Positions 1 through 9,223 are shown, numbered from the stretch's first letter. The stretch is DNA of 64,000 nt from Xylanibacter ruminicola (GCF_900107775.1 NZ_FNRF01000005.1:1-64000), one strand, 5' to 3'. Translations and numbers: made by a program. Notes: generated by a model from the sequence alone, not told the origin.

Positions 1-1
1 T

Positions 2-721
2 TTATTTTGCATAAAACATAAGATATTCCTCCAAATGAGCTTTGATATAATCAATGGTATGATGTCCTTCGTTTAAATGATTCTGAACCAGAACGCCACG
101 GACTGCCAATCTTTCTGCCAGTTGCGCACATCCTCGATAAAATCCACCTTCGTCCTCACTTCCTGCATCAAGATAAATCTCCATAGTTAAAGGCAAAGTA
201 CACTTCTGAACCAGGAAAAGCGGATTATTTGCTTTCCATTGCTCACTGGTTCCGAAATAATGCAGGTCGTCATCATCCAATACGTCTTCGATGGCAGGCA
301 TGTGACCGCCTACTCGCTCAAATAAATAAGGATGGCGGAAAGCGTAGTTCAAGGCAATGAAGCCTCCAGCCGAAACCCCTCCAATGCAACGTACACTCGT
401 TTTGTATTTTTTCTCTACAATTGGCATCACCTCGTTAAAGAAATAATCTTCGAAAGCACCTAATCCTAGCGCATCTTCCATCCTTGGGCAGACAATTAGC
501 ATTGGTTTTACCCTGCCATCGGCAATCATTCTGTCTGCAACGGTTTGTATATCCAAAGCATGAATAATAGACTCGTCGCCACTACGCCCGTGCATAAAAT
601 AGAGAACAGGTAATCCCTCGCAAAAATTGGTTGGCACATAAATCGTAACAGCCATAGTCTTACCTAGAGTTCGGCTTTGTATTTCTATTGTATCAATTCT
701 TGATTTAATCATCCTCTTCAT
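2..721 (-). CDS. Alpha/beta-hydrolase esterase (CE1/esterase-D-like)
   Basis: This 239-residue protein looks like a small cytoplasmic serine esterase, since no signal peptide is visible. The nucleophile elbow GGVSAGG places the serine at about 117. The probable acid is Asp185 in LDAGSED and the histidine is in EGHHT near 220. The N-terminal strand with YFMHGRSGD is the usual oxyanion-hole region of the CE1/feruloyl-esterase-like fold. The substrate cannot be read from the sequence. The gene is complete, with its stop codon in the first bases of the window. It is divergent from the DUF418 gene across a symmetric control region, so the two are probably co-regulated. The ATG at 719-721 is the only good start. 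Confidence 0.75.
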   Translation of the reverse strand: MKRMIKSRIDTIEIQSRTLGKTMAVTIYVPTNFCEGLPVLYFMHGRSGDESIIHALDIQTVADRMIADGRVKPMLIVCPRMEDALGLGAFEDYFFNEVMPIVEKKYKTSVRCIGGVSAGGFIALNYAFRHPYLFERVGGHMPAIEDVLDDDDLHYFGTSEQWKANNPLFLVQKCTLPLTMEIYLDAGSEDEGGFYRGCAQLAERLAVRGVLVQNHLNEGHHTIDYIKAHLEEYLMFYAK

Positions 722-739
722 AATTATTCAATTACAAAA

Positions 740-817
740 CTAGTTAGCGTGCCAGCATTCCTTCAAAAATGCCATCCACGGCCATGCCGCACTCATAAAT
801 TCATGAAACTGCTCCAT
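740..817 (-). CDS. Possible 25-residue leader peptide upstream of the esterase
   Basis: An ATG at 817 opens 25 codons, rich in Trp, Phe and Met (sequence starts MEQFHEFMSAAWPWM), closed by TAG 18 bases before the esterase start. It lies just downstream of a very good minus-strand promoter (861-892), so it would be the first open frame on the esterase transcript. I recognise no family. It may be a small membrane-associated peptide, a translated leader, or chance. There is no comparative evidence in this window. Confidence 0.3.
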   Translation of the reverse strand: MEQFHEFMSAAWPWMAFLKECWHAN

Positions 818-860
818 ATTGTTACTCTTTTAAAATAAATCTTTTATGGTTTCGACGGTG

Positions 861-892
861 CAAAAATACATAGAATTATCCTACAATCCAAA
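861..892 (-). promoter_or_regulatory. Promoter of the esterase transcript
   Basis: On the minus strand there is TATTTTTG (861-868) and a TTTG (889-892) separated by exactly 20 bases, which matches the Bacteroidetes -7/-33 consensus. A weaker TAGTTTTG at 735-742, closer to the esterase start, could be a second promoter. Confidence 0.7.
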
Positions 893-896
893 TTTC

Positions 897-978
897 TGGG
901 ATATTCTGCATATAAATGTGACGAATGTAACAGTTTACCATGCATCCCATTCGTCACTAATATGTACCGAATATCCCA
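897..978. promoter_or_regulatory. 82-base dyad operator between divergent promoters
   Basis: The outer arms TGGGATATTC (897-906) and GAATATCCCA (969-978), and the inner arms GTGACGAATG (918-927) and CATTCGTCAC (948-957), are perfect inverted repeats sharing one centre at 937.5. Spacers between outer and inner arms are 11 bases on both sides. The two flanking promoters are mirror images about the same centre. This is most simply a binding region for a dimeric or tetrameric regulator that controls both directions. No regulator gene for it is evident. Confidence 0.65.
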
Positions 979-982
979 AATG

Positions 983-1014
983 TTTGGCGGAACAGATTTT
1001 TTTTCATATTTTTG
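983..1014 (+). promoter_or_regulatory. Promoter of the DUF418 gene
   Basis: TTTG at 983-986 and TATTTTTG at 1007-1014 are separated by 20 bases. The ATG follows 31 bases after the -7 element. It is the mirror image of the esterase promoter at 861-892. Confidence 0.75.
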
Positions 1015-1045
1015 CGGTCGAAAACTTAATTAATAACAGATAAAA

Positions 1046-2167
1046 ATGGAATTCTACAAAACTCGCCAACTGGCGAACACGCGTATTGATGTGGCCGATG
1101 CCTTGAGAGGCATTGCGGTGGCTGGCATCATTCTGTATCACTCGGTTGAACACTTCAACATCTTTACCCAGGAGCCCATTGTACATACGTTGCCTACCGA
1201 TCAGGGGATAGCCGATGTGCTGGCCTGGCTGCTTAGCGGTAAGATGTATGGTATCTTTGCCATGCTGTTCGGACTGAGCTTTTTTATCATGAACGATAAC
1301 CAGCAGCAGAAGGGGAAGAATTTCTCGGGAAGATTCGCCTGGCGCATGTGTCTGCTGTTTTTGTTTGGTGTGGTAAACGTAGCATTTTACGATGGCGACA
1401 TACTGATGCCTTATGCGCTTTACGGACTGATGCTGATACCTATCAGCTATCTGCCATCCAAGTGGGTATGGGCCATCATCGTGCTGCTGGCCATCCAACC
1501 GGTTGAGCTATTCTGTCTGCTTACGGGACAGACAATCGACCACAGCACCTTGTGGGAGCTGTATGGACAGATTAACAGTGCACACGAACATGGCACGTTC
1601 TGGCAGAACACACTTACCAACCTGCGATATGGTTTTGAAGTGAATATGCGATTCAACGTGTTCAGCGGTAGAATGACGCAGTTGCTGTGTTTGTTTATCA
1701 TAGGTATGCAGTTAGGGCGCCAGCGCATGTTCTACAACGAGGGGCGCAACCTGCAGATATGGCACCAGCTGTTGTGGCGCTCGGCCCTGGTGGTGGTTGT
1801 AATGAGTATTGTGGATTATAGTGAGATAGCCTCGTGGCTGAACCCTATCTACAATCTGACTATATTGATGATGATTGTGTCGGCCATCGTTTCGGCATGG
1901 TATGCTTCCGAGGGTGTGCGTAAGGTGCTGCACCATCTGTGCATCTTCGGTAGGATGAGTTTGACCAACTACCTGCTGCAGTCTGTTATCGGATGCTTTA
2001 TCTTCTGTGGCTACGGCCTGGCATGCTATCGATGGCTGGGTATTACCTATGCCGTGATGATTGGTGTGGGTATGGTGATGGTGCAGTACCTGTTCTGCCG
2101 CTGGTGGTTCAGCAAACATCAACGTGGACCACTAGAAGGTCTCTGGCGTAAGCTAACCTGGTTATAA
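1046..2167 (+). CDS. DUF418 (YeiB-family) integral membrane protein
   Basis: The 373-residue polytopic membrane protein starts with the family hallmark RIDVADALRGIAVAGI and ends in the conserved DUF418 C-terminus, with SLTNYLLQS and GPLEGLWRKLTW. Roughly eight to ten hydrophobic segments span the inner membrane. DUF418 proteins are conserved transporter-like or acyltransferase-3-like membrane proteins without an agreed biochemical role, so no substrate is proposed. The promoter at 983-1014 supports the ATG at 1046, and the upstream frame from 846 is therefore not coding. It shares a symmetric control region with the esterase on the other strand. Confidence 0.85.
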   Translation: MEFYKTRQLANTRIDVADALRGIAVAGIILYHSVEHFNIFTQEPIVHTLPTDQGIADVLAWLLSGKMYGIFAMLFGLSFFIMNDNQQQKGKNFSGRFAWRMCLLFLFGVVNVAFYDGDILMPYALYGLMLIPISYLPSKWVWAIIVLLAIQPVELFCLLTGQTIDHSTLWELYGQINSAHEHGTFWQNTLTNLRYGFEVNMRFNVFSGRMTQLLCLFIIGMQLGRQRMFYNEGRNLQIWHQLLWRSALVVVVMSIVDYSEIASWLNPIYNLTILMMIVSAIVSAWYASEGVRKVLHHLCIFGRMSLTNYLLQSVIGCFIFCGYGLACYRWLGITYAVMIGVGMVMVQYLFCRWWFSKHQRGPLEGLWRKLTWL

Positions 2168-2180
2168 AATTACCAAAACA

Positions 2181-2212
2181 TTTGGTAGTCTCGGCAAATA
2201 TATGTACCTTCG
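2181..2212 (+). promoter_or_regulatory. Promoter of the LytTR regulator gene
   Basis: TTTG (2181-2184) and TACCTTCG (2205-2212, one mismatch to TAnnTTTG) are separated by 20 bases. Confidence 0.5.
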
Positions 2213-2237
2213 CACCGTTTTATTGTAATGGTAGAAG

Positions 2238-3104
2238 ATGAATCAAGGACGAAAAGAAACAATGATGACCCGCATAACCAGTGTAAGCTTTGTGGCCGTG
2301 GCACTGGCTGTTTTCAAACCCTTCGGGCTCGACACCTGGCAGTGGCAGGCCTATATCCACTTGCTGGCCATCTGGGCAATCGGCGTGGCCGTGTGCATCA
2401 TTGTTGATTTAATTCTGAAGTATATCGTTCGCATGCCGCGATCGTTTAAGAAAGGTGTGGGCTATATCATCCGTAGAAACCTATGGTTCCAGTGTATCAA
2501 CACCCCGCTGGTGTCGCTGGCCATCTGCCTGTATCGCCACTTTGTGATTAACGAATACGTGGCGGGCAACCAGCTTTCGGTGGTTAACTACATCGAGACG
2601 CTGCTGATTATCGCTTTCTGCTCGTTTACCATCGGACTGTACTGGCGCTTTAAGTTCCGCAGCAAGTACCTGGCTGTAGAATTGGAAGAAACACGCCAGC
2701 TTAACGAACAACTGAAAAAAATTACAGCTTCGGCACCACAACCCAGCAACGAAACAAAAGCCCCTGATACCGTAACCCTTACAGGCAATACTAACGATAC
2801 GATTGAACTCAACATTGCCAACCTGCAATATATCGAGGCTGTTGGTAACTACGTAAAGGTATGCTATATGCGCGATGGCGAGGTACACACTGATATGCTA
2901 CGCGCCACTTCCAAACAGATGGAGGACGACCTGAAAGCCTATCCTATGATTGTACGCTGCCATCGCGCATTCTTAGTAAATCTGGCTCAAGTAGAGCAGA
3001 TTATCTCTAACGCGCACGCCATGCAACTTATCATGAAGCATACTAACGATGCTATACCGGTATCGCGTAGTAATATGCAAGGCGTAAAAGAGGCTCTTTC
3101 TTAG
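2238..3104 (+). CDS. Membrane-anchored LytTR-type transcriptional regulator
   Basis: This protein has two parts. Residues about 15-135 contain four hydrophobic segments. After a short linker, residues about 176-288 are a LytTR DNA-binding domain (IELNIANLQYIEAVGNYVKV, then MIVRCHRAFLVNLAQVE and IPVSRS). There is no receiver domain, so this is a LytTR protein tied directly to the inner membrane rather than a classical response regulator. The start is either the ATG at 2238 or the ATG pair about 27 bases later (MMTRITS); both lie downstream of the promoter. Its last four bases overlap the end of the ABC ATPase gene, tail to tail. Targets are unknown; the export island next door is one possibility. 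Confidence 0.8.
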   Translation: MNQGRKETMMTRITSVSFVAVALAVFKPFGLDTWQWQAYIHLLAIWAIGVAVCIIVDLILKYIVRMPRSFKKGVGYIIRRNLWFQCINTPLVSLAICLYRHFVINEYVAGNQLSVVNYIETLLIIAFCSFTIGLYWRFKFRSKYLAVELEETRQLNEQLKKITASAPQPSNETKAPDTVTLTGNTNDTIELNIANLQYIEAVGNYVKVCYMRDGEVHTDMLRATSKQMEDDLKAYPMIVRCHRAFLVNLAQVEQIISNAHAMQLIMKHTNDAIPVSRSNMQGVKEALS

Positions 3105-3775
3105 AGTGTTACCTCAGGCACAACCTGACCATCGAGCAGGTTGATGGTGCGCTGGGCATAACCGGCGTCACGCTCCGAGTGGGTTACCATAACTACGGTG
3201 GTACCTTCCTGATTCAGTTGGGTAAGCAGCTGCATCACCTCAAGTCCGTTCTTTGAGTCGAGGTTACCAGTGGGCTCGTCGGCGAGGATAATCTTAGGAT
3301 TCATCACCACGGCACGGGCGATGGCCACACGCTGCTGCTGACCGCCTGAAAGCTGCTGGGGGAAATGGTGGGCACGATGGCTGATGGCCATGCGGCGCAG
3401 TACCTCCTCGACCCTTGCCTTGCGCTCCTTCTTGGGCACACCCAGATAAGTGAGAGGCAACTCTACATTCTCTTCAACATTCAATTCATCAATCAGGTTA
3501 AAGCTCTGGAACACAAAGCCAATCTGGCCTTTACGCACCTTGGTGCGCTGACTTTCCTTGAGCGAACCCACATCCTGACCATCCAGCAGATACTGGCCGC
3601 TGGTAGGATTATCCAGCAATCCCAGAATGTTAAGTAAGGTTGATTTACCACAGCCCGATGGACCCATGATGGCCACGAACTCGCCTTTCTTTACTTCGAG
3701 CGATACACCGCCCAATGCAACGGTCTCCACCTCTTCGGTACGGAACACCTTCTGAATGTTTTCTAACTTAATCAT
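3101..3775 (-). CDS. ABC transporter ATP-binding protein (MacB/LolD type)
   Basis: This 224-residue nucleotide-binding subunit has Walker [10 protein letters not shown] (38-46), the Q-loop near 90, the signature LSGGQQQR (142-149), Walker B ILADEP with catalytic Glu167, and the H-loop His199. The subfamily is that of MacB, LolD and FtsE partners, which power mechanotransmission by FtsX-fold permeases in the inner membrane. It lies 23 bases downstream of a permease gene and is the only ATPase in an island with four such permeases. I infer that it may serve all of them. The gene ends inside the last bases of the convergent LytTR gene. Confidence 0.9.
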   Translation of the reverse strand: MIKLENIQKVFRTEEVETVALGGVSLEVKKGEFVAIMGPSGCGKSTLLNILGLLDNPTSGQYLLDGQDVGSLKESQRTKVRKGQIGFVFQSFNLIDELNVEENVELPLTYLGVPKKERKARVEEVLRRMAISHRAHHFPQQLSGGQQQRVAIARAVVMNPKIILADEPTGNLDSKNGLEVMQLLTQLNQEGTTVVMVTHSERDAGYAQRTINLLDGQVVPEVTL

Positions 3776-3798
3776 AATACTTTATTGTTTTAAATTTA

Positions 3799-6156
3799 CT
3801 ATTCGTTTTTGAGATAATCAACAGGATTGCTGCTGGCCACACGATAGCAGCCAATGCAAACCACCGAGAGGATAACCACCACTACTGCCAGGGCGCAAAG
3901 GCCGAAGAGTACTGGCGACAGGACAGCCTTTTCGCTGAACTGCTCTAACCACAAGCGCGATACATACCAGCCACCGATGGCACCGATAACCACTGCAGGC
4001 AAAGCCAGGCGCAGAATGTCGCGGATAAAGAGCTGCAGCACATCGATGATATGGGCACCGTTCACCTTGCGCACGGCAATCTCCTTCTGTCGGCGAGCCA
4101 ACTCACCTGCCAAATAACCAATCAGTCCGATCAGGGCGATAATGAGTGCTACCAAGCCACCAATCATCACAGTACTGCGGAAGCGATGGGCATCGGTATA
4201 AAGCTGGGTCATCAACATGGTATAGGGGCGCATGGCTACATCGGGATTCTCGGGAATCAACTCGTGCAAGCGCTTGTTAGCGGCATCGAGCGCATCCATA
4301 TCGTGGAAACGCACGGTGATATGGTGGGTGTACCTCATATGCTGGTCGTAGAAACAGATGCTAGGACGCGTGTCGGGATAGGTGATACTGCCGATGCGGG
4401 GATCGTCGAACACACCCACGATGGTGTAAGGACCTTCGTAAGAGGTACAGATGACCTGCTTGCCTACAGCCTGATCCCAACCAGCCAACTGCTTCATCTT
4501 CTCTTCGAACTTACGACTTACCATTGCCTCGCGCATGGTGTCGGTCTGCTGCGTAAAGGTTCGACCAGCAATCACGGGTATGCCCATCACCTCGAAGTAG
4601 TCGTCGCCCACATCAAACAGGTCGGCCACATTCATGTACTCCTTGTCATCGCCTGGCAGGAAGATGTTATCACCACTCTGCATCTCAGGCAGGTAGGCAT
4701 AAGATGTGGTAACACCTTTCACACCCGACAGTTTTTTGAGCTCATCAACCACCAGTCGTTTCTCTGTCAACGAGAGCTCGTCGGTATTGAGATCGGCCAG
4801 GGTGGAATAGTCGTAACCTGGATTATCGTTCACCATCAGCTGATACTGGCGACCTACTACCAGCAACAGCACAAAGAGGAAGGTGGCCGAAGCGAACTGC
4901 AAACCCAACAACAGCATTTTCCACGCACGGTGCGAATGGTTGTAATGCTTAAAGGCGGCAGTCATGGGGATATGGGTATAGGCCCAACCGGGCACCAGCC
5001 CAGTGATGACCAGCACTACCAGACAGGTAAGGGCGATGAACCCGATGTTATGACCTGTAGTAAGGATGACCGGTAGTGGCGTGCCCGTAAGCTCCTGGAT
5101 GGTATCCTGGAAGATGAACAGCAAGCCTGCGGCCAGTGCCAGCGACAACAGCAGGTGCAGCACACTCTCGGTCATCACGCGACCATAGATATTACGCACC
5201 TCGGCACCATAGCAACGGTGCACAGCCATCTCACGAGCACGGCGACTAATGCCACCAATCACCAGCAACAGATAGTTCATCACCGCACAGCCAATCAGCA
5301 CCATGGCCAGCAACGATACAATCCATATCATGCGACGTGTCGCATCGTCCTGTGTATGATAGTCGGCCAACGGACGCAGCGAGTAGTCGAGATCCACACC
5401 AGCTTTCTTCAGTTCGTCGGCAGGCAGGTTATCACGGCGCATCTTCGCAATCTGTGCTTTCAAATCGTCGGGAGTGATTCCCTTGGCCAGGCGCACATAG
5501 CCGAAGTAGCGGTCGTTACCCACCCAGTTGTCGCGACCATCCCAGGTTATCTGGGGCAGTGTGGGCATAGATACCAGCACCTCCAAGTCGTGCAGGCGGC
5601 TGTTCAGCGGGATATCCTCGTAGATACCGCCAATAGTAAGTGCCAGATTGCCGCGCTTATTATAATACACCTTTTTACCAATCACGTCGCCACCCAGTTT
5701 CTCGGCTATCGACTGCGGAATCATGCAGTAGTTAGGCTGACTGAGCGTCTTCTTAGGATTACCTGCCAGAATACGGTAGGGAAACACATCGAAGAAACAG
5801 CTATCGGTAAAGAAGAAATTGGTACGTATGCGCTTATCGTCTTCGGTTACCAATGGCAGGTCCCAACCAAAGCCTGTGTAACGGGTGGCAGCCTCGACCT
5901 GGGGGCAGTAGCGCTTCAAGCCGTGAGCGATAGCACCCGATGTTTGTGAGTAATGCTGATATTCGCCATCGCGAATCACATCCTCGTAAAGCACATAGAT
6001 GCGGTCGCTCGTATCGAAGTCTTTATCCCACGACTGCTCGAAGCCAGCCTTGCCAATCAGTACGATACCCGTAGCCAGACCTACAGCCAGACAGAGAATC
6101 TTGATCCAATTGTGCTGACCACGCTGATTGAGAGATTTGATTACGTTCATATTCAT
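3799..6156 (-). CDS. FtsX-type ABC transporter permease 1
   Basis: About 785 residues with the Bacteroidetes fused architecture: TM helix, periplasmic MacB-like domain and three TM helices, then the same order again. The FtsX signature near the C-terminus reads ARRQKEIAVRKVNGA, and the protein ends NPVDYLKNE. It is the most divergent of the four permeases here. The frame extends upstream to 6219, but that part covers the promoter at 6178-6208, so translation should start at 6156 or 6150 (MNMNVIKSL). It forms a unit with the ATPase gene downstream and carries its own copy of the island operator. Confidence 0.85.
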   Translation of the reverse strand: MNMNVIKSLNQRGQHNWIKILCLAVGLATGIVLIGKAGFEQSWDKDFDTSDRIYVLYEDVIRDGEYQHYSQTSGAIAHGLKRYCPQVEAATRYTGFGWDLPLVTEDDKRIRTNFFFTDSCFFDVFPYRILAGNPKKTLSQPNYCMIPQSIAEKLGGDVIGKKVYYNKRGNLALTIGGIYEDIPLNSRLHDLEVLVSMPTLPQITWDGRDNWVGNDRYFGYVRLAKGITPDDLKAQIAKMRRDNLPADELKKAGVDLDYSLRPLADYHTQDDATRRMIWIVSLLAMVLIGCAVMNYLLLVIGGISRRAREMAVHRCYGAEVRNIYGRVMTESVLHLLLSLALAAGLLFIFQDTIQELTGTPLPVILTTGHNIGFIALTCLVVLVITGLVPGWAYTHIPMTAAFKHYNHSHRAWKMLLLGLQFASATFLFVLLLVVGRQYQLMVNDNPGYDYSTLADLNTDELSLTEKRLVVDELKKLSGVKGVTTSYAYLPEMQSGDNIFLPGDDKEYMNVADLFDVGDDYFEVMGIPVIAGRTFTQQTDTMREAMVSRKFEEKMKQLAGWDQAVGKQVICTSYEGPYTIVGVFDDPRIGSITYPDTRPSICFYDQHMRYTHHITVRFHDMDALDAANKRLHELIPENPDVAMRPYTMLMTQLYTDAHRFRSTVMIGGLVALIIALIGLIGYLAGELARRQKEIAVRKVNGAHIIDVLQLFIRDILRLALPAVVIGAIGGWYVSRLWLEQFSEKAVLSPVLFGLCALAVVVVILSVVCIGCYRVASSNPVDYLKNE

Positions 6157-6177
6157 TATTTGTTGATGTTTACGCTG

Positions 6178-6208
6178 CAAAGATACGGCTATTAACCAAT
6201 ATCTGCAA
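6178..6208 (-). promoter_or_regulatory. Promoter of permease 1-ATPase unit
   Basis: On the minus strand there is TATCTTTG (6178-6185) and TTG (6206-6208) separated by 20 bases. The operator at 6235-6274 lies 26 bases further upstream. Confidence 0.75.
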
Positions 6209-6234
6209 GCTTTTTGCAAGGCCAGTAGGCGGTA

Positions 6235-6274
6235 TGTCTAAACATTATACGGTTCACTGTATGATTTTTATACA
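6235..6274. promoter_or_regulatory. Export-island operator, copy A
   Basis: Two 17-base palindrome-like sites lie 6 bases apart: TGTCTAAACATTATACG (6235-6251) and TGTATGATTTTTATACA (6258-6274). The same arrangement, at the same distance from the -33 element, occurs at 9330-9369 and 16863-16902. The 17-base size and dyad shape resemble NtrC-type boxes, as expected for the Fis-HTH response regulator encoded at 16936. Confidence 0.75.
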
Positions 6275-6285
6275 CTTGCCACCAG

Positions 6286-8649
6286 TTACTCGGTTTTAAT
6301 GCTCTCAACCGGGTTGGTACGCACGGCTTTGATAATCTGGATGCTAACCGAGAGTACAGCTACCAGCAGGGCAAAAGCACAGGTAACAGCGAATATCCAA
6401 GGACTCAGGCTGATGCGATAGCTGAAGTTGCTCAACCAGTCGGTCATCACGTACCACGACAGCGGGATGGCGATGACAAACGATACCAGCAATGGTGCAC
6501 AGAAGGTACGCAACATGAGCGTCATCACCTCGTGCGAGGTTGAACCCATAATCTTGCGGATACCAATCTCCTTCTGTCGCTGACGGATAAAGAAGAGCGA
6601 CATACCGATGAAGCCCATCACCGAAATAACGATAGCCACAATGGTAAAGAGCGAGATAATCTTCAGCGTGTTCTGCTGGTCCTCGAAGGTGTTGGCAATG
6701 TTTTCCTCGAGCGACTGCACATACCACTCCATATCAGCCTCGGGCACACCTTGTTCCTTCAGCATATCAATAAAGGCGGCCTTGGCCTGCTTGTCGCCAT
6801 TGGTCTTCACCAGGAACGAAGGATAGTTGAATGTATCCGTAATTCGGATGGCGAACGGATCAACACCTTTCAGCACGTTGACACGATGGACATCGTAAAG
6901 CACACCCGCGATAGGATTCTTATTCTCTCCGCCCCAGGAAATCTCTTTGGTGCTGTCGGCATATTCCATCTGGCGCATGGTTTCCTCCGTCAGATAGTAA
7001 CCGTCGCTGGTTAATCCATAGTCTTTTTTCTTCTTAAAGCCATAAAGGTCGTAGGCGTTTTTGTCAAGTTCGATCAGGTAGATGGTGACGAGTTTTTCGT
7101 CGCGCCTGATACTGCGCATGCTACTGCTACCACCTGCCAGCGAGGTATGCGAGAACGTACCTATCTTCTCGACAAAAGGCATCTTCTCCAGGAGGTTTCT
7201 TACCGTCTGATCCTTACCTTCGGGCGCTGAGACAACAAACATATTCTCAGTATTGTAACCCAGCGGTGCATGAATCAGATGGTTGAGTTGCAACCAAATC
7301 ACAAGCGCCGAGGTAAGCATCACTACCGTAACTACATTCTGCAGAATGATAAATATTTTGCCCAGCACCATCTTGGAACGGAAACGGAAACTACCTTTCA
7401 CGATGTCGATAGGCTGGAAACGTGAAATCTGCCACGAAGGCATGATGCCCGAGATGATACCCACCAATAGGATGAAAGCGATGCTAACACTAACGGTACC
7501 CAGACTGATGTCGCCAGCAAGGTCGATCTTACCCTTAAACAAATCGATAGCCTCATCCTGCAAGGCAAAGGCTAAAGCCAGACCGATGGCAAACGATACG
7601 GCTACCATCAGGGTCGATTCAGCAATCAGCTTCAGCGAGATATCCTTTTGACTACTACCGAAGAGTTTTCGGGTGGCCATCTCCTTGGCACGGAAGCCCG
7701 TATTGGCAACAGTCAGGTTGATATAGTTGCTGATGGCAAAGAACAGGATGGCCAACACGGCAGCAAGCAGGATGTGAAGTCGCGTCTTATCGCCTTTCAG
7801 CATGCCCGTGCCATTGTTCTGCGGTGCAAACATCACGTCCTTGAGTGGCGTAAAAGTCAGAGGATTCTCATCCCACTTACCATAGTAATTCTTTGACATA
7901 TAATCGGCGATGATAGCTTTCTTGCTGTCGAGGTTTGCACCTGGGCGCAGCATCAAGAACACCTTACTACAACCATGGGGGCCGTAGGCCATTGTATAGT
8001 TCTCGAGCTTGTAGCCCATCACCTGTGGATAGCGCTGCATGTTCACGATAATCTGCGTTTCGTTAGGCAGTACCGTATGGTCGAAATTCTTCGCTACAGC
8101 ACTAACGGTATATACCAGTGTACTGTCGTAAGGGTCGTCATGCCCGATACGTACATGGCGTTCGCCGGTAATCTGCACCGACTCGCCAATGGGGTTCTTA
8201 TCGCCAAACAAGCGCTTGGCCAGTCGCTCTGTAATCACGCACTTATCGGGTTTATCAAGTGCATAACGCTTGTTACCCTGTGTCAACTCATAGTCGAAGA
8301 TGTTGAAGAAAGAAGAATCAACCAACAGGATACTACTCTTGTCGTCGCCATCTTCTATCACCCTTTCGCCATATTTTATCTTACCACTCTGGCTCATCAC
8401 GGCACACGACTGCTCCACTTCAGGACACATGGCCTTGATATCGCCACCTGCCTGTGGCCACATAAAGAAATAGTCCTGATTACCTACCAGAACGATTCGT
8501 TCGGCCTGCTTATGCCACGAGTCGATAGTAAACTGGCGCCAGGTATAGTCGCCCAGCAGGATGATAAACATGAGTGACACTACAAGCCCTACCACATTGA
8601 TTAATGTGTAGAGCTTGTTGCGTGAGAGAAAACGGAAATAACTCTTCAT
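6286..8649 (-). CDS. FtsX-type ABC transporter permease 2
   Basis: A 787-residue permease with two repeats of TM helix, periplasmic domain and three TM helices. The FtsX C-terminal signature is RQRQKEIGIRKIMGST, and the end is RTNPVESIKTE. It is a close paralog of permease 3 (9379-11733): the first 40 residues and the last 130 are almost the same, while the second periplasmic domain differs strongly. It lies 19 bases downstream of the DUF3836 gene and is probably transcribed with it from the promoter at 9273-9303. It most likely works with the ATPase at 3101-3775, as no ATPase lies beside it. The transported substrate is unknown. Confidence 0.85.
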   Translation of the reverse strand: MKSYFRFLSRNKLYTLINVVGLVVSLMFIILLGDYTWRQFTIDSWHKQAERIVLVGNQDYFFMWPQAGGDIKAMCPEVEQSCAVMSQSGKIKYGERVIEDGDDKSSILLVDSSFFNIFDYELTQGNKRYALDKPDKCVITERLAKRLFGDKNPIGESVQITGERHVRIGHDDPYDSTLVYTVSAVAKNFDHTVLPNETQIIVNMQRYPQVMGYKLENYTMAYGPHGCSKVFLMLRPGANLDSKKAIIADYMSKNYYGKWDENPLTFTPLKDVMFAPQNNGTGMLKGDKTRLHILLAAVLAILFFAISNYINLTVANTGFRAKEMATRKLFGSSQKDISLKLIAESTLMVAVSFAIGLALAFALQDEAIDLFKGKIDLAGDISLGTVSVSIAFILLVGIISGIMPSWQISRFQPIDIVKGSFRFRSKMVLGKIFIILQNVVTVVMLTSALVIWLQLNHLIHAPLGYNTENMFVVSAPEGKDQTVRNLLEKMPFVEKIGTFSHTSLAGGSSSMRSIRRDEKLVTIYLIELDKNAYDLYGFKKKKDYGLTSDGYYLTEETMRQMEYADSTKEISWGGENKNPIAGVLYDVHRVNVLKGVDPFAIRITDTFNYPSFLVKTNGDKQAKAAFIDMLKEQGVPEADMEWYVQSLEENIANTFEDQQNTLKIISLFTIVAIVISVMGFIGMSLFFIRQRQKEIGIRKIMGSTSHEVMTLMLRTFCAPLLVSFVIAIPLSWYVMTDWLSNFSYRISLSPWIFAVTCAFALLVAVLSVSIQIIKAVRTNPVESIKTE

Positions 8650-8668
8650 TTTTTATTCTTTATTTTTT

Positions 8669-9223
8669 TTATTTCTGTGTAAGATAATAATCCATGTTCA
8701 GCGTATGACTCTCAACAGGTGCCTGCCACTCCAGTTGCAAATCGGTTTTGCTGCGCTGACGGGTGTAACAAGCCACGCTGGCGATGCTTTCATCGGGCAT
8801 CAGGGTATAGGTAATCTTACCTACGGGCTCGTCGAAGTCGGCCTTCTTCTTGTTCCAGCGACTATAGGTGGCGGTGTAGAATCCGGCATCCAGCGAGTAG
8901 CTGTGGCGACCTGCGCACTGCCACTGGTTCTTGCGCCATACGTACTTAGTACGACTGGTAAGCATGCCATCGGCAGCATAGTTGTACTGGTAGCGGTAGA
9001 TGGGCTTCAGGGTGAAGTTACCCTTGCGCTGGGGCTGTTCCTGATATACCACCATCGTAGCAATCTTACCATCGGCATCACGATCAGCATTGTAAACAAA
9101 CTCTGCGTCGTTAGCTTGAGAGACTGTGTCGAAAATCTTATCGACTGTTGCAGATGTCATTACTTGTGCATTTGAGGTCAGAGCCATCAGGCACATCATC
9201 GAGCTAATCATAAACTTTTTCAT
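8669..9223 (-). CDS. Secreted DUF3836 protein
   Basis: A protein of about 184 residues with a cleavable signal peptide (MKKFMISSMMCLMALTSNAQ), followed by a mature part rich in Tyr, Trp and charged residues. Its repeating strand pattern (FVYNADRDADGKIATMVVY, YQYNYAADGMLTSRTKYVW) resembles DUF3836, a Bacteroidales family of unknown function. The frame runs upstream to 9268, but the ATG at 9223 is chosen because a signal peptide follows it and the promoter lies just upstream. It sits inside the export island under its own copy of the operator, so it is probably produced together with the exporters. It may be a periplasmic accessory protein or a substrate. Confidence 0.75.
   Translation of the reverse strand: MKKFMISSMMCLMALTSNAQVMTSATVDKIFDTVSQANDAEFVYNADRDADGKIATMVVYQEQPQRKGNFTLKPIYRYQYNYAADGMLTSRTKYVWRKNQWQCAGRHSYSLDAGFYTATYSRWNKKKADFDEPVGKITYTLMPDESIASVACYTRQRSKTDLQLEWQAPVESHTLNMDYYLTQK

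Noticed and set aside
846..1043. 65-residue plus-strand open frame before the DUF418 gene
   Set aside because: It runs straight through the symmetric operator and both halves of the DUF418 promoter, so it is not coding.
4051..5076. 341-residue open frame opposite permease 1
   Set aside because: It is antisense to a clear permease gene, is rich in His and Gln as typical of mirror frames, and has no domain.
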